Assembly: GCA_035456105.1 (NCBI GenBank)
Contig: DATIDV010000025.1
Coordinates: 1 to 64,000, forward strand
Reading direction: 5' to 3'
DNA: 64,000 bases
From: Viridibacterium sp035456105
GTDB taxonomy: Bacteria > Pseudomonadota > Gammaproteobacteria > Burkholderiales > Rhodocyclaceae
Shown here piece after piece: positions 7,231 through 16,391 of the stretch (position 1 is the stretch's first letter; every line of letters starts with the position of its first letter). Both the position numbers and the translations under genes were made by a program. The notes under the pieces were generated by a model, which was given only the letters and a program-made list of their open reading frames with translations, did no database searches and was not told where the DNA came from.

Positions 7231-8931
7231 TTAGAACAAGAAGTACCGTTGTGCCATCGGCAGGCTGGTAGCGGGCTCGCAAGTGAGCAACTCTCCATCC
7301 GCCCGAACCTGATACGTCTCCGGATCGACTTCGATGTTGCCGTGCCAGCCGTTGTGAACCATGTCCGTCTTCTGCACGCCGCGAATGTTCTTCACGGCTT
7401 CAAGTGGCTTCCGCAGGCCGAGGCCGCTGAGCGTGCCCTTGTCGAGAGAGGCCTGCGAGACGAAGGTCAGCGATGTTTTCAGACCACCCGCAAAGGCGCC
7501 GAACATCGGGCGATAGTGCACCGGTTGTGGGGTCGGGATCGAGGCGTTGGCGTCGCCCATCGCGGCGGCGGCGATCATGCCGCCCTTGAGGATGGTGGTC
7601 GGCTTCACGCCAAAGAAGGCCGGGCGCCACAGCACGAGGTCGGCGAGCTTGCCGACTTCGATGGAGCCGACGATGTGGCCGATGCCGTGCGCGATGGCCG
7701 GGTTGATGGTGTATTTCGCGATGTAACGCTTGGCGCGGAAGTTGTTGTTGCGTGCGTTGTCCTCCTTCAGCGAGCCGCGTTGCTGGTGCATCTTGTGCGC
7801 GGTCTGCCAGGTGCGGATGATGACTTCGCCGACGCGGCCCATGGCTTGTGAGTCAGACGAGAACATCGACAGCGCGCCGATGTCGTGCAGGATGTCTTCG
7901 GCAGCAATCGTTTCGCGACGGATGCGCGATTCGGCGAAGGCCACGTCCTCGGCAATGCTCGGGTCGAGGTGGTGGCAGACCATCAGCATGTCCAGGTGCT
8001 CGTCGATGGTATTGACCGTGTAGGGGCGCGTCGGGTTGGTGGAGGAGGGCAGCACATTCTTCATGCCAGCCAGCTTGACGATGTCCGGCGCGTGACCGCC
8101 GCCCGCGCCTTCGGTGTGGAAGGTGTGGATGGTGCGGCCCTTGAAAGCGGCCGCGGTGTCTTCGACGAAGCCGGATTCGTTGAGCGTGTCGGAGTGGATC
8201 GCGACCTGGATGTCCATCTCTTCCGCGACCGACAGGCAGTTGTCGATGGCGGCAGGCGTGGTGCCCCAGTCCTCGTGCAGTTTCAAGCCAATGACGCCGG
8301 CATCCACCTGCTCGCGTAGCGGATCGGGCAGGCTCACGTTTCCCTTGCCGAGGAAGCCGAGGTTCATCGGGAAGGCATCTGCCGCGCTGAGCATGCTCCT
8401 GATGTGCCAGGGGCCCGGCGTGCAGGTCGTGGCGTAGGTGCCGGTTGCTGGGCCGGTACCGCCGCCGATCATGGTGGTGACGCCCGACATGAGCGCCTCC
8501 TCGATCTGCTGCGGGCAGATGAAGTGGATGTGCGTGTCGATCCCGCCGGCGGTGACGATCATGCCCTCGCCGGCGATGACTTCCGTCGCAGCGCCGATGG
8601 CGATGGTGACCTTGGGTTGCACGTCCGGGTTGCCCGCCTTGCCGATGCCGGAGATGAGGCCGTTCTTGATGCCGATGTCAGCCTTGACTATGCCCCAGTG
8701 ATCGATGATCAGCGCGTTGGTGATGACCGTATCGGCGACTTCCGCAGCCACGCGCTGGCTCTGGCCCATGCCGTCACGGATAACCTTGCCGCCGCCGAAC
8801 TTCACTTCCTCGCCGTAGAGTGTGAAGTCCTTCTCGACTTCGACGAGAAGGTCGGTGTCGGCGAGGCGCACGCGGTCACCGGTGGTGGGGCCGAACATTT
8901 CCGCGTAGGCGCGGCGGGAGATATTTGCCAT
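7231..8931 (-). CDS. ureC: Urease alpha subunit (UreC)
   Basis: Catalytic subunit of the nickel enzyme that hydrolyses urea to ammonia and carbamate. The 566-residue length and residue numbering match Klebsiella urease. Nickel and active-site residues are all present: His134 and His136 (IDTHIHF), Lys217, which becomes carbamylated (GLKLHEDWG), His246 (AIHSDTLN), His272 (TFHTEGAGGGH), flap/active-site His320 (MVCHHLD) and Asp360 (FSSDSQAMG). A GAGAGGGA ribosome-binding site precedes the ATG. Palindromic repeats flank the gene on both sides. The enzyme should be functional. Confidence 0.99.
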   Translation of the reverse strand: MANISRRAYAEMFGPTTGDRVRLADTDLLVEVEKDFTLYGEEVKFGGGKVIRDGMGQSQRVAAEVADTVITNALIIDHWGIVKADIGIKNGLISGIGKAGNPDVQPKVTIAIGAATEVIAGEGMIVTAGGIDTHIHFICPQQIEEALMSGVTTMIGGGTGPATGTYATTCTPGPWHIRSMLSAADAFPMNLGFLGKGNVSLPDPLREQVDAGVIGLKLHEDWGTTPAAIDNCLSVAEEMDIQVAIHSDTLNESGFVEDTAAAFKGRTIHTFHTEGAGGGHAPDIVKLAGMKNVLPSSTNPTRPYTVNTIDEHLDMLMVCHHLDPSIAEDVAFAESRIRRETIAAEDILHDIGALSMFSSDSQAMGRVGEVIIRTWQTAHKMHQQRGSLKEDNARNNNFRAKRYIAKYTINPAIAHGIGHIVGSIEVGKLADLVLWRPAFFGVKPTTILKGGMIAAAAMGDANASIPTPQPVHYRPMFGAFAGGLKTSLTFVSQASLDKGTLSGLGLRKPLEAVKNIRGVQKTDMVHNGWHGNIEVDPETYQVRADGELLTCEPATSLPMAQRYFLF

Positions 8932-8951
8932 GAAGCGATCCCTCTCAATCC

Positions 8952-9043
8952 GTTATTCCCGCGCAAGCGGGAATCCAGTGTCTTTGTGTTGTTGCCTTAT
9001 GAATCATCGAACGCCGCTGGATTCCCGCTTGCGCGGGAATGAC
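8952..9043. repeat. GTTATTCCCGCGCAAGCGGGAAT palindrome between ureB and ureC
   Basis: Two inverted copies of a hairpin (TTCCCGCGCAAGCGGGAA and TTCCCGCTTGCGCGGGAA) are separated by about 45 bases. It is a member of the same family as 7156-7220 and lies just 4 bases after the ureB stop. Confidence 0.85.
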
Positions 9044-9047
9044 GGCA

Positions 9048-9365
9048 TTACAGCGCGCCTTGTACCAGTCCTCTGAAGCCGTACACCTTGCGATCACCTG
9101 CATAGTCGACCAGTTCGACCGTGCGACTCTGCCCGGGCTCGAAGCGCACGGCTGTGCCACTGGCGATGTTGAGTCGCATGCCATGTGCGGTCTCGCGATC
9201 GAACTTGAGCGCTGCATTGGTTTCGGCAAAGTGATAGTGCGAGCCGACCTGAATCGGGCGGTCGCCGGTGTTCTCGACGGCTATCGTTGCTGTGCGACGA
9301 CCGACGTTGAGTTGGATGTCGCCGTCATCTGTGAAGAGTTCGCCGGGGATCATGTGGTACTCCAT
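9048..9365 (-). CDS. ureB: Urease beta subunit (UreB)
   Basis: Small structural subunit of the urease (UreABC)3 complex. The 105-residue protein contains MIPGELFTDDGDI, the ENTGDRPIQVGSHYHFAETN signature and GMRLNIASGTAVRFEPGQSR, all typical of UreB. The first ATG gives MEYHMIPGEL. The second ATG, at 9353, is also possible. It is unfused, as in most proteobacteria, and lies between ureJ and ureC. Confidence 0.97.
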   Translation of the reverse strand: MEYHMIPGELFTDDGDIQLNVGRRTATIAVENTGDRPIQVGSHYHFAETNAALKFDRETAHGMRLNIASGTAVRFEPGQSRTVELVDYAGDRKVYGFRGLVQGAL

Positions 9366-9434
9366 TCACTTTGATTCATTAGTCGAGATCGGGTAGGTGC
9401 GGACGCTTGCCCCTCTCCCGGCCCTGACGGACCT

Positions 9435-9456
9435 CCCTCTCCCCGGGGGGAGAGGG
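9435..9456. terminator. GC-rich hairpin between ureJ and ureB
   Basis: CCCTCTCCCC and GGGGAGAGGG form a 10-bp perfect stem with a 2-base centre. It lies 7 bases before the ureJ stop codon side, in the gap between ureJ and ureB. It has no clear U-tract. It may be an mRNA processing or stability element, or a repeat of the common CCCTCTCCC type. Confidence 0.45.
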
Positions 9457-9463
9457 AACTTCA

Positions 9464-10054
9464 TCAGATAGCGCCGCTAAGCAAGCCGGCGCCCAACAAG
9501 GCGACTGAAGCGCCTGCTATGCGCGGCAACCAGACATTGAGGTCCAGCACGAAGCGCCCCAGCAGCATGCCGGCGATGTGCAATGTCATCGTGCCGATCA
9601 CCATGCCGGAGAGCGCGGCCAGTGCCTGTGCGGGCAGCTCGCTGCCGTGTGCGACGCCGTGGAAGATCGCGAATCCACCGACGAGTGCCGCGCCGACGGC
9701 AGCAGGCAACTTCATCCGCGTCGCAACCATGACGCCGAGTACGAGCAGCGAAGCGGCGATCATCGGTTCGACACCTGCGAGACTCAGACCACCGAAAGCC
9801 AGCAGGCCGCCGATGAGCAGAAGCGCAGCGAAGGCGACGGGTACAGCCCACATGCGTTTTGCAGAATCACGGAAAGCGAGCGCACTCCACACGCCGACGG
9901 CAATCATCGCGACGAAGTGATCGAGACCGGTGAAGGGGTGGACGAGGCCTGCGATGAAAGCCGAGCCGTGGTGCGAGCCACCGTCGGCGCCGGCGTGGGC
10001 GAAGGCGAGTGCGGGGAGCAGGGCAATCAGCGCGAGCGTTGTTTTGATTTTCAT
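9464..10054 (-). CDS. ureJ: HupE/UreJ family membrane protein
   Basis: A 196-residue HupE/UreJ protein. This family is linked to nickel uptake or export and occurs in hydrogenase and urease operons. Features are a signal peptide ending AFA before HAGADGGSHH, a His-rich mature N-terminus that could bind nickel, the HPFTGLDHFVAMIAVGVW family motif, and about five further hydrophobic segments. The ATG at 10054 has a GGAGA ribosome-binding site. Its place between ureA and ureB is seen in other betaproteobacterial urease operons and supports a nickel role for urease. Confidence 0.92.
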   Translation of the reverse strand: MKIKTTLALIALLPALAFAHAGADGGSHHGSAFIAGLVHPFTGLDHFVAMIAVGVWSALAFRDSAKRMWAVPVAFAALLLIGGLLAFGGLSLAGVEPMIAASLLVLGVMVATRMKLPAAVGAALVGGFAIFHGVAHGSELPAQALAALSGMVIGTMTLHIAGMLLGRFVLDLNVWLPRIAGASVALLGAGLLSGAI

Positions 10055-10107
10055 GGTTTCTCCATTCAAAAATTGATGGGTTGTCCGGGAGCAAATCCTT
10101 CCACTTC

Positions 10108-10176
10108 GTCATCCCGGCGAAAGCCGGGATCCAGCTCACAGTGTGGCAACTGGGTCCCGGCTTTCGCCGGGACGAC
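10108..10176. repeat. GTCATCCCGGCGAAAGCCGGGAT palindrome between ureA and ureJ
   Basis: The left arm begins GTCATCCCGGCGAAAGCC and the right arm ends GGCTTTCGCCGGGACGAC, nearly perfect complements. It is a GC-richer variant of the palindrome family found throughout this operon. Confidence 0.85.
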
Positions 10177-10194
10177 GATGCGGTGTTGTGTTCC

Positions 10195-10497
10195 TCAAAT
10201 AATCGGGTGGTGAACAGTTACCAGCTTCGTGCCGTCGGGGAAGGTGGCTTCCACCTGTATCTCCGGGATCAATTCAGCGATGCCATCCATGACGTCGTCA
10301 CGGCTTAGCAGCGTGGTGCCGTAGTTCATGAGATCCGCCACGCTGCGGCCATCGCGCGCGCCTTCCATGATGGCGGCGCTGATGTAGGCGACTGCTTCCG
10401 GGTAGTTGAGTTTGAGGCCGCGCGCCTTGCGGCGTTCGGCGACCAGACCTGCCGTGAAGATCAGCAGCTTGTCTTTTTCGCGGGGCGTCAGTTCCAT
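10195..10497 (-). CDS. ureA: Urease gamma subunit (UreA)
   Basis: The smallest urease subunit. The standard 100-residue length starts MELTPREKDKLLIFTAGLVA and contains ARGLKLNYPEAVAYISAA, the UreA signature. It ends PDGTKLVTVHHPI. It follows ureD by only four bases, so it is co-transcribed. Confidence 0.98.
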   Translation of the reverse strand: MELTPREKDKLLIFTAGLVAERRKARGLKLNYPEAVAYISAAIMEGARDGRSVADLMNYGTTLLSRDDVMDGIAELIPEIQVEATFPDGTKLVTVHHPII

Positions 10498-10501
10498 GTG
10501 T

Positions 10502-11365
10502 TCAGGTTCTCCAGATGCGTGGCGGCATGGGCGCGCGTTGCAGGATGTGTTGGCGGGCGAGCGCCCAGACTGCTTCGAAATATCGGCGTGCAGCTTCGGA
10601 CGAGTTTGACACGAGGCGTACGGCAGTGACATCGGGCAGGGCTGATACACCGCATGTGCCTTGTGCGATAGAAAGGCCGCGTAGCGCTTCGAGCAGTGCC
10701 GCATCGGGCTTGATACCAGCCAGCCATAGGGTGCCGAAAACGGTGTGGTGGGCGAGACCGAGCTTCGATGACATCGCTGCATCGCTGCCTTGCAGGTGCA
10801 TCGTCTCGCGCCAGAGCGGCGAGCCGTCCGGGCGTTGCAGGCGGAAGCGCTGACGATAGCTGCCTTGTTTGAATCTCTCTCCGCTTGCGGTGCGACCGAG
10901 GCAGACGAGATCCCAGCCGATGGCCTTCGCGCCCAGCGCCAGCGTGACGATCGTTTCCGTATCGGCGATGGCGCGGTCGAAGACGATGACTTCCTGCGGC
11001 AGCCATTCCAGCACCGCATTCTCTGCAATGTCGAGATGGACGCGTTGCGTAGCAGTCGGGCCGAGGCTGCGATACCACTTGCCTGCGCCGGGCGTGGTGA
11101 CTTGCGCATGGGCGCCATGGGCAACCTTGAGATCGATGCGTAACTCATCACCACCGGCGATGCCGGCCGGAGGATGCAGGATGAGTACCTGGCAGACATC
11201 ATCGCCCTCAGGGTGCAGGGCTTTCTGCACGCGCAGCGGGCCCTGGTGCAGATTGTGGGTGAGGGCGCTGCGAGCGCCGCGTCGCTCGACGCGCAGCGCG
11301 AGCGAGGCTTGCCAGTTGGAGCCCTGTTTGTGTTCGGTGAGAAGGGTTGGCAGCGGGGCGTTCAT
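10502..11365 (-). CDS. ureD: Urease accessory protein UreD
   Basis: UreD (UreH) is the scaffold that binds apo-urease and forms the tunnel for nickel with UreF and UreG. The 287-residue protein contains HPEGDDVCQVLILHPPAGIA, the family GGDELRIDL motif, a TTPGAGKWYRS motif and LEWLPQEVIVFDRA. It is the first gene of the urease operon. About 296 bases separate it from the urea transporter genes upstream. Confidence 0.96.
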   Translation of the reverse strand: MNAPLPTLLTEHKQGSNWQASLALRVERRGARSALTHNLHQGPLRVQKALHPEGDDVCQVLILHPPAGIAGGDELRIDLKVAHGAHAQVTTPGAGKWYRSLGPTATQRVHLDIAENAVLEWLPQEVIVFDRAIADTETIVTLALGAKAIGWDLVCLGRTASGERFKQGSYRQRFRLQRPDGSPLWRETMHLQGSDAAMSSKLGLAHHTVFGTLWLAGIKPDAALLEALRGLSIAQGTCGVSALPDVTAVRLVSNSSEAARRYFEAVWALARQHILQRAPMPPRIWRT

Positions 11366-11661
11366 GGTGTGGGTGATTATGCCGCTTGCAGTGGGGCTTG
11401 GGCGCTGACTGATGCTACGGCTTGATCTACGCTTTCCCCCTCTCCCGGTTTACCGGCCACCCTCTCCCTCAGGGACAGGGAACGGCAACGTGTGCCGCGA
11501 TCTTTGCAGTTTCCTCCCCATGAGGGGCGCAGCGAGGGTTTCGTGCGGCATGCCGCACGCTCGCGAAGCCGACTGGCAATGCAGTGCCAGTCGTGGGGCG
11601 CGCAGCGGGGTGGCCGGAGGCCGGAAGAGGGGGTATGGTGGCGCAGCAGTGAGCTGGCAAA
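11366..11661. other. Intergenic region upstream of ureD with two palindromes
   Basis: This gap between urtE and ureD holds an 18-base perfect palindrome (CGTGCGGCATGCCGCACG, 11542-11559). Next to it is a hairpin GACTGGCA...TGCCAGTC (11571-11592) with a 6-base loop. Repeated CCCTCTCCC tracts also occur. Any urease promoter should lie here, but I could not pick a convincing -10/-35 or sigma-54 pair. The palindromes could be an operator or terminator of the urt operon. Confidence 0.5.
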
Positions 11662-12354
11662 TCAAATCGCCACCAGACTCTGCACGTTCTCCGCCGCCAT
11701 TTCGCTGCCGGGGCCAGCCTTGACGATTTCGCCACGGGCCATGACGGCATACTGATCGGCGAGTGACTGTGCGAAATCATAGTACTGCTCGACCAGCAGG
11801 ATCGCCATATCGCCGCCCTCGGCGAGTTTCCGGATCGCATTGCCGATGTCCTTGATGATGGAAGGCTGGATGCCTTCGGTAGGCTCGTCGAGGATGAGCA
11901 CCTTGGGCCGCATAGTCAGTGCGCGCGCGATGGCGAGTTGTTGTTGCTGGCCACCGGAGAGGTCGCCGCCGCGACGCTTGAGCATGTCTTTGAGCACGGG
12001 GAACATCTCGTAGATGTAGCCGGGGATGCCGCGTGAGGCCTTGCCATTGGCGAGGCCCATGATGATGTTTTCTTCCACCGTGAGGCGCGGGAAAATCTCG
12101 CGGCCTTGCGGCACGTAGGCCATGCCGAGCGCGGCACGCTGGTAGGCCGCAGCTTTCGTAATGTTCTTGCCGTCGAACGAGACGGAGCCTTTCGCAACCG
12201 GCAGCAAACCCATCAGGCATTTGAGCAGGGTCGTCTTGCCGACGCCGTTGCGGCCAAGCAGGGTGGTGACTTCGCCTTGCTTGAGCGACAGCGAGACGCC
12301 ACGCAGCGTGTGGCTGCCGCCGTAGTACTGGTTGAGGCCATTTACATCAAGCAT
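11662..12354 (-). CDS. urtE: Urea ABC transporter ATP-binding protein UrtE
   Basis: A 230-residue LivF-like ATPase of the high-affinity urea importer. Walker A is GRNGVGKT (residues 34-41), the signature is LSGGQQQQLAIARAL, Walker B is LILDEPTEGIQP, and the H-loop position holds VEQY as in LivF/UrtE. The VPQGREIFPRLTVEEN motif is family-specific. It is the last urt gene, just upstream of the urease operon. Confidence 0.96.
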   Translation of the reverse strand: MLDVNGLNQYYGGSHTLRGVSLSLKQGEVTTLLGRNGVGKTTLLKCLMGLLPVAKGSVSFDGKNITKAAAYQRAALGMAYVPQGREIFPRLTVEENIIMGLANGKASRGIPGYIYEMFPVLKDMLKRRGGDLSGGQQQQLAIARALTMRPKVLILDEPTEGIQPSIIKDIGNAIRKLAEGGDMAILLVEQYYDFAQSLADQYAVMARGEIVKAGPGSEMAAENVQSLVAI

Positions 12355-12373
12355 CGCTTTGCTCGCTTCATGT

Positions 12374-12497
12374 TGTGAGGAGTGAGGAGGAAGGAGTGAG
12401 GAGTAAAAACCTTCGTCTGCCACCCTTTGTTGTCAAAATGCGATTTTGTGGTGAGTCGCGGTGTGGGGTTTCCTCCTCACTCCTGACTCCTCACTCA
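12374..12497. repeat. GTGAGGAGTGAGGAGG inverted repeat between urtD and urtE
   Basis: The left side reads GTGAGGAGTGAGGAGGAAGG and is followed by more GAGTGAGGAG units. The right side (about 12473-12497) carries the complementary CCTCACTCCTGACTCCTCAC. About 70 bases lie between. It is another intergenic palindrome of the dispersed type, with internal direct repetition of GAGTGAGGAG. Confidence 0.75.
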
Positions 12498-13367
12498 TCA
12501 CCTTCCCAAATACACCTCAATCACCCGTTCATCGTTCTGCACCTGCTCCAGCGAACCTTCGGATAACACGCTGCCCTCATGCAGGCAGGTGACCTTGCGG
12601 CCTTCGGAGATCTGCTTGATGAAGTCCATGTCGTGTTCGACGACGACCAGCGTGTATTGCCCGGCGAGCGAGAGGAACAGCTCACCGCTGCGTTCGGTCT
12701 CGGCGTCGGTCATGCCGGCGGCTGGTTCGTCGAGCAGCAGGAGCAGCGGTTCCTGCATCAGCAACATGCCGATTTCGAGCCATTGTTTCTGGCCATGCGA
12801 AAGCAGGCCGGATGGGCGATGCGCCTGATCCTTGAGCTGGATCAGCTCCAGGTTTTCGTTGATGCGGTCGCGCTGCTCACCTGTGAGTCTGGCGCGCAGG
12901 CTGGCCCACACGCCTTTGTCGACCTTCATCGCCAGCTCAAGATTCTCATAGACGCTGAGTTGCTCGAAGACGGTTGGCTTCTGGAACTTGCGGCCGATGC
13001 CGGCATGCGCAATTTGCGGTTCGCTGAGCTTGGTCAGGTCGATGGTCTGGCCGAAGAAAGCCGTGCCTGCCGTGGGGCGTGTCTTGCCGGTAATGACGTC
13101 CATCATGGTCGTCTTGCCCGCACCGTTCGGCCCGATCACGCAGCGCAGTTCGCCCTTATCGATGTTCAGGTTCAGGTTGTTGATGGCCTTGAAACCATCG
13201 AAGCTGACGCTGATGCCATCCAGATAGAGGATGACGCCCTTGGTGGTGTCAAGCTGGCTGGTATCGACCAGACGGCCAGCGCCGAGTGCGCTCGGCATTG
13301 CGCCCGCACCGCCCGCAATGGCACCGGCACCTGACTGGGTCAGATCTTCTTTCATGGCAGCGTTCAT
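12498..13367 (-). CDS. urtD: Urea ABC transporter ATP-binding protein UrtD
   Basis: A 289-residue LivG-like ATPase partner of UrtE. Walker A is GPNGAGKTT, followed by GIGRKFQKPTVFEQLSVYEN, a UrtD hallmark. The signature region is LLSHGQKQWLEIGMLLMQEP, Walker B is LLLDEPAAGMT, and the H-loop is VVEHDMDF. An N-terminal extension of about 45 residues (AGAGAIAGGAGAMPSALGAG) is low-complexity and absent from many homologues. Its start overlaps the urtC stop by four bases. Confidence 0.95.
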   Translation of the reverse strand: MNAAMKEDLTQSGAGAIAGGAGAMPSALGAGRLVDTSQLDTTKGVILYLDGISVSFDGFKAINNLNLNIDKGELRCVIGPNGAGKTTMMDVITGKTRPTAGTAFFGQTIDLTKLSEPQIAHAGIGRKFQKPTVFEQLSVYENLELAMKVDKGVWASLRARLTGEQRDRINENLELIQLKDQAHRPSGLLSHGQKQWLEIGMLLMQEPLLLLLDEPAAGMTDAETERSGELFLSLAGQYTLVVVEHDMDFIKQISEGRKVTCLHEGSVLSEGSLEQVQNDERVIEVYLGR

Positions 13368-14467
13368 GCGCGCTCTCCGCGTTTGTGCAACAGGGCGCGT
13401 GCTTCACCGAGCACGCCACGTGGCATGTACAGCGTCACGAGCACAAAGATCAGGCCGAGGAAGTACAGCCAGTATTCGGGGAAGGCCACCGTGAACCAGC
13501 TCTTCACGCCGTTGATGAGGCCGGCACCGATCAGCGGCCCGATCAGGCTGCCGCGACCACCGACTGCGACCCAGATGGCGATCTCTATGGAGTTGGCCGG
13601 CGACATTTCACTCGGGTTGATGATGCCCACCTGCGGCACGAAGAGCGCTCCGGCGATGGCGCAGATCACCGCCGACACGACCCAGATGAACAGCTTGTAC
13701 GGCAGCGGGTTGTAGCCGGAGAACATGACGCGCGTTTCCGCATCGCGAATTGCGGCGAGCACACGGCCGAGCTTGCTGGTGACGATGTAGCGCGCCAGCA
13801 GCAGGAAGCCGATCAGGAACACCGCGGTGAGGCCGAACAGCACGATGCGCGTCGAAGGTGCTGCAATGTGGAAACCCAGGATGCGCTTGAAGTCGGTGAA
13901 GCCGTTGTTGCCGCCGAAGCCTGTTTCATTGCGGAAGAACAGCAACATCGTGGCGAAGGTTAGCGCCTGCGTGATGATGGAGAAGTACACCCCCTTGATG
14001 CGCGAACGGAAGGCGAAGTAGCCGAAGACCAGCGCCAGCAGACCGGGGATCAACACGACGAGCAGCATCGCCCACAGGAAGTGTTCGGTGCCGACCCAGT
14101 ACCAGGGCAGCTCCTTCCAGTTGAGGAACACCATGAAGTCGGGCAGGTCGCTCTGGTAGTTGCCTTCGCGGCCGATGGCGCGCATCAGGTACATGCCCAT
14201 GGCATAACCGCCGAGCGCGAAGAAGATGCCGTGACCGAGCGAGAGGATGCCGGTGTAACCCCACACCAGATCCATCGCCAGCGCGACGATGGCGTAGCAC
14301 ATGATCTTGCCGATCAGGGTGACCCAGTAGGTCGAGAGATGCAGGGCACTGCCTTCGGGCACGGCCAGATTGAGGATCGGCACGAGGATCAGCGTGATGG
14401 CCGCGAAGACCGCCAGCATGACCCAGGCCTTCGGCCCGAAGATGCGTTCTGTGAGTGTCTTGTTCAT
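13364..14467 (-). CDS. urtC: Urea ABC transporter permease UrtC
   Basis: A 367-residue LivM-type inner-membrane permease. It has about ten hydrophobic segments. The family motif around MDLVWGYTGILSLGHGIFFA is followed by GGYAMGMYLM. The C-terminal part has VGGRGSLIGPLIGAGLINGV, typical of this permease family. It pairs with UrtB to form the membrane channel. A palindromic repeat lies between it and urtB. Confidence 0.95.
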   Translation of the reverse strand: MNKTLTERIFGPKAWVMLAVFAAITLILVPILNLAVPEGSALHLSTYWVTLIGKIMCYAIVALAMDLVWGYTGILSLGHGIFFALGGYAMGMYLMRAIGREGNYQSDLPDFMVFLNWKELPWYWVGTEHFLWAMLLVVLIPGLLALVFGYFAFRSRIKGVYFSIITQALTFATMLLFFRNETGFGGNNGFTDFKRILGFHIAAPSTRIVLFGLTAVFLIGFLLLARYIVTSKLGRVLAAIRDAETRVMFSGYNPLPYKLFIWVVSAVICAIAGALFVPQVGIINPSEMSPANSIEIAIWVAVGGRGSLIGPLIGAGLINGVKSWFTVAFPEYWLYFLGLIFVLVTLYMPRGVLGEARALLHKRGERA

Positions 14468-14490
14468 GTCATTCAGCCCGGCCGTTATCC

Positions 14491-14588
14491 GTCATTCCCG
14501 CGAAGGCGGGAATCCAGTGTCGTTGGGTTTGTTCCCGGAATGTCGCAGCACTGCAACGTCGCTGGATTCCCGCCTTCGCGGGAATGAC
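14491..14588. repeat. GTCATTCCCGCGAAGGCGGGAAT palindrome between urtB and urtC
   Basis: Arms GTCATTCCCGCGAAGGCGGG and CCCGCCTTCGCGGGAATGAC are perfect complements around about 55 bases of spacer. Same family as 21916-21995. Confidence 0.88.
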
Positions 14589-14610
14589 GATGCTTCGGGC
14601 TATGTCCGTC

Positions 14611-16254
14611 TTACGCATCCACAAACCTCCCTTTGATTGCGAACAGACCCTGCGGACGTTTCTGGATGAAGATGATGATGAACACCAGCACGGCAATCTT
14701 GGCGAGCACGGCACCGGCCCAGCCTTCGATGAACTTGTTGATGAGGCCGAGACCCAGCGCAGCGTAGATCGTGCCGGAGAGCTGACCCACGCCGCCGGTG
14801 ACCACCACCATGAACGAGTCGATGATGTAGCCCTGACCGAGATCCGGCCCGACGTTGGTGACCTGCGACAGTGCGCAGCCGGCGAGACCGGCGATGCCCG
14901 CGCCAAGGCCGAACGCGACCGTGTCGACACGTGGCGTGGCCACGCCGACGCAACTCGCCATCGAGCGGTTCTGCGTCACGGCGCGCACGAACAATCCGAG
15001 GCGGGTGCGAGTGAGGATCAGCGTCATGCCCATCACGACCAGCGCCGCGAAGGCGATGATGGCGAGGCGGTTGTACGGCAGGATCAGGTTGCTCATGACC
15101 TGCACACCGCCCGACAGCCACTGCGGGTTTTCGACGAGCACGTTCTGCGCGCCGAAGAAGCTGCGCACGCTCTGGATCAGGATCAGGCTGATGCCCCATG
15201 TCGCCAGCAGCGTTTCCAGCGGACGGCCGTAGAGGTGCTTGATGACCAGACGCTCCATCAGCACGCCGACCAGGCCGGAGGCGAAGAAGGCGATCGGCAG
15301 AGCGATCAGCGGGTAGAACTCGATGAGTCCCGGAAAGTGTGTGCGGATGATGTTCTGCGTGATGTAGGTGGCATAGGCGCCGATCATGATCAGCTCGCCA
15401 TGCGCCATGTTGATGACGCCCATCAGGCCGTAAGTGATTGCCAGACCGAGCGCTGCCAGCAGCAGGATGCTGCCGAGCGAGATGCCGGTGAACGCGCCGC
15501 CGAGCCACTCACCGTATTTCAGGCGCTGGTCGATCGACTCGATGCCTTTCTGCGCCGCGACGCGCACCGTCTCGTCGGGCTCCTTGAAAGCGTCGCCCTC
15601 TTTTTCCAGCAAGCCGGCAAGCAGCTGTTTCATCGCCGGATCATCACTTTCGCCAAGCGTGTCGATGGCCGCCATGCGCACGCCCTTGTCGGCGTTATGC
15701 AATTGGGCTGCAGCCTGGGTGAGGCGCAGCATGACGATGATCTTAGGATCCTTCTCGACCTTGAGTGCCTTGTCGAGCAGCGGCACGATGGCTTCGTCAG
15801 GCGCGTCCTGCAGTTTTTTGACGGCAGCAAAACGCGTGTTGCGGTCGGTGGAGGTCAGGTCCAGCGCGGCGAATGCGTTCTGCAATGCCAGCGTGACGCG
15901 GTTGTTCGTGACCACGTCTTCAGCCGTTTCGGGTAGTTCCTTCAGTGCCGCACCGGTGATGGCGTCGGTGACTTTCTCGCCGTCGACGATCAGTACCTGT
16001 TTGCTGTCGACCACTTTCAGCGATTCATCGCCAAGCGCTTTCAGGACCGGCAGGTAGGCCGGGTCGGCCTGGCCTGCGATGGCATTGAGTGCTTCGACCT
16101 TGGCGTCGTTGTCGCCTACTGCGAGCTTTAGGATCAGTTCGGGAGAAGGCTTGGCGAAGGCGAGTGGCGCGAGGAAGCTGCTGAATAGCAGCACCAGCAA
16201 ACCGACCGCTGCATGCGTGGCGCGAGTACGGAACTTGAGTACTGAGATAGTCAT
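14611..16254 (-). CDS. urtB: Urea ABC transporter permease UrtB (with N-terminal periplasmic domain)
   Basis: A 547-residue LivH-type permease. A signal-like hydrophobic segment (GLLVLLFSSFLAPLAFA) leads into about 230 residues of helical, HEAT-like repeats (ADPAYLPVLKALGDESLKVV; DEAIVPLLDKALKVEKDPK). The canonical permease core starts near GISLGSILLLAALGLAITYG and includes GLMGVINMAHGELIMIGAY. The N-terminal domain is common in proteobacterial UrtB and presumably lies in the periplasm. The ATG at 16254 gives the best signal sequence, although its ribosome-binding site is weak. Confidence 0.95.
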   Translation of the reverse strand: MTISVLKFRTRATHAAVGLLVLLFSSFLAPLAFAKPSPELILKLAVGDNDAKVEALNAIAGQADPAYLPVLKALGDESLKVVDSKQVLIVDGEKVTDAITGAALKELPETAEDVVTNNRVTLALQNAFAALDLTSTDRNTRFAAVKKLQDAPDEAIVPLLDKALKVEKDPKIIVMLRLTQAAAQLHNADKGVRMAAIDTLGESDDPAMKQLLAGLLEKEGDAFKEPDETVRVAAQKGIESIDQRLKYGEWLGGAFTGISLGSILLLAALGLAITYGLMGVINMAHGELIMIGAYATYITQNIIRTHFPGLIEFYPLIALPIAFFASGLVGVLMERLVIKHLYGRPLETLLATWGISLILIQSVRSFFGAQNVLVENPQWLSGGVQVMSNLILPYNRLAIIAFAALVVMGMTLILTRTRLGLFVRAVTQNRSMASCVGVATPRVDTVAFGLGAGIAGLAGCALSQVTNVGPDLGQGYIIDSFMVVVTGGVGQLSGTIYAALGLGLINKFIEGWAGAVLAKIAVLVFIIIFIQKRPQGLFAIKGRFVDA

Positions 16255-16391
16255 GGCTTTGTCTGCTGACAGCGTGATGCGCTGTTGTGCGCAATGGGAT
16301 GACCAAGGGACGGCGCCCGCTTGGGAGAGCGCCCCGCGCGTCTCTCCCATCCCCCGCCGTGTGGCAGCGGGGGTTCAGGCTCTTTGCTTCT

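Noticed and set aside
14455..15936. Very long plus-strand open frame (about 490 codons) opposite urtB
   Set aside because: Antisense shadow of urtB; Asp/His/Arg/Gln-rich translation typical of the reverse of a GC-rich gene, and it begins in a palindromic repeat.
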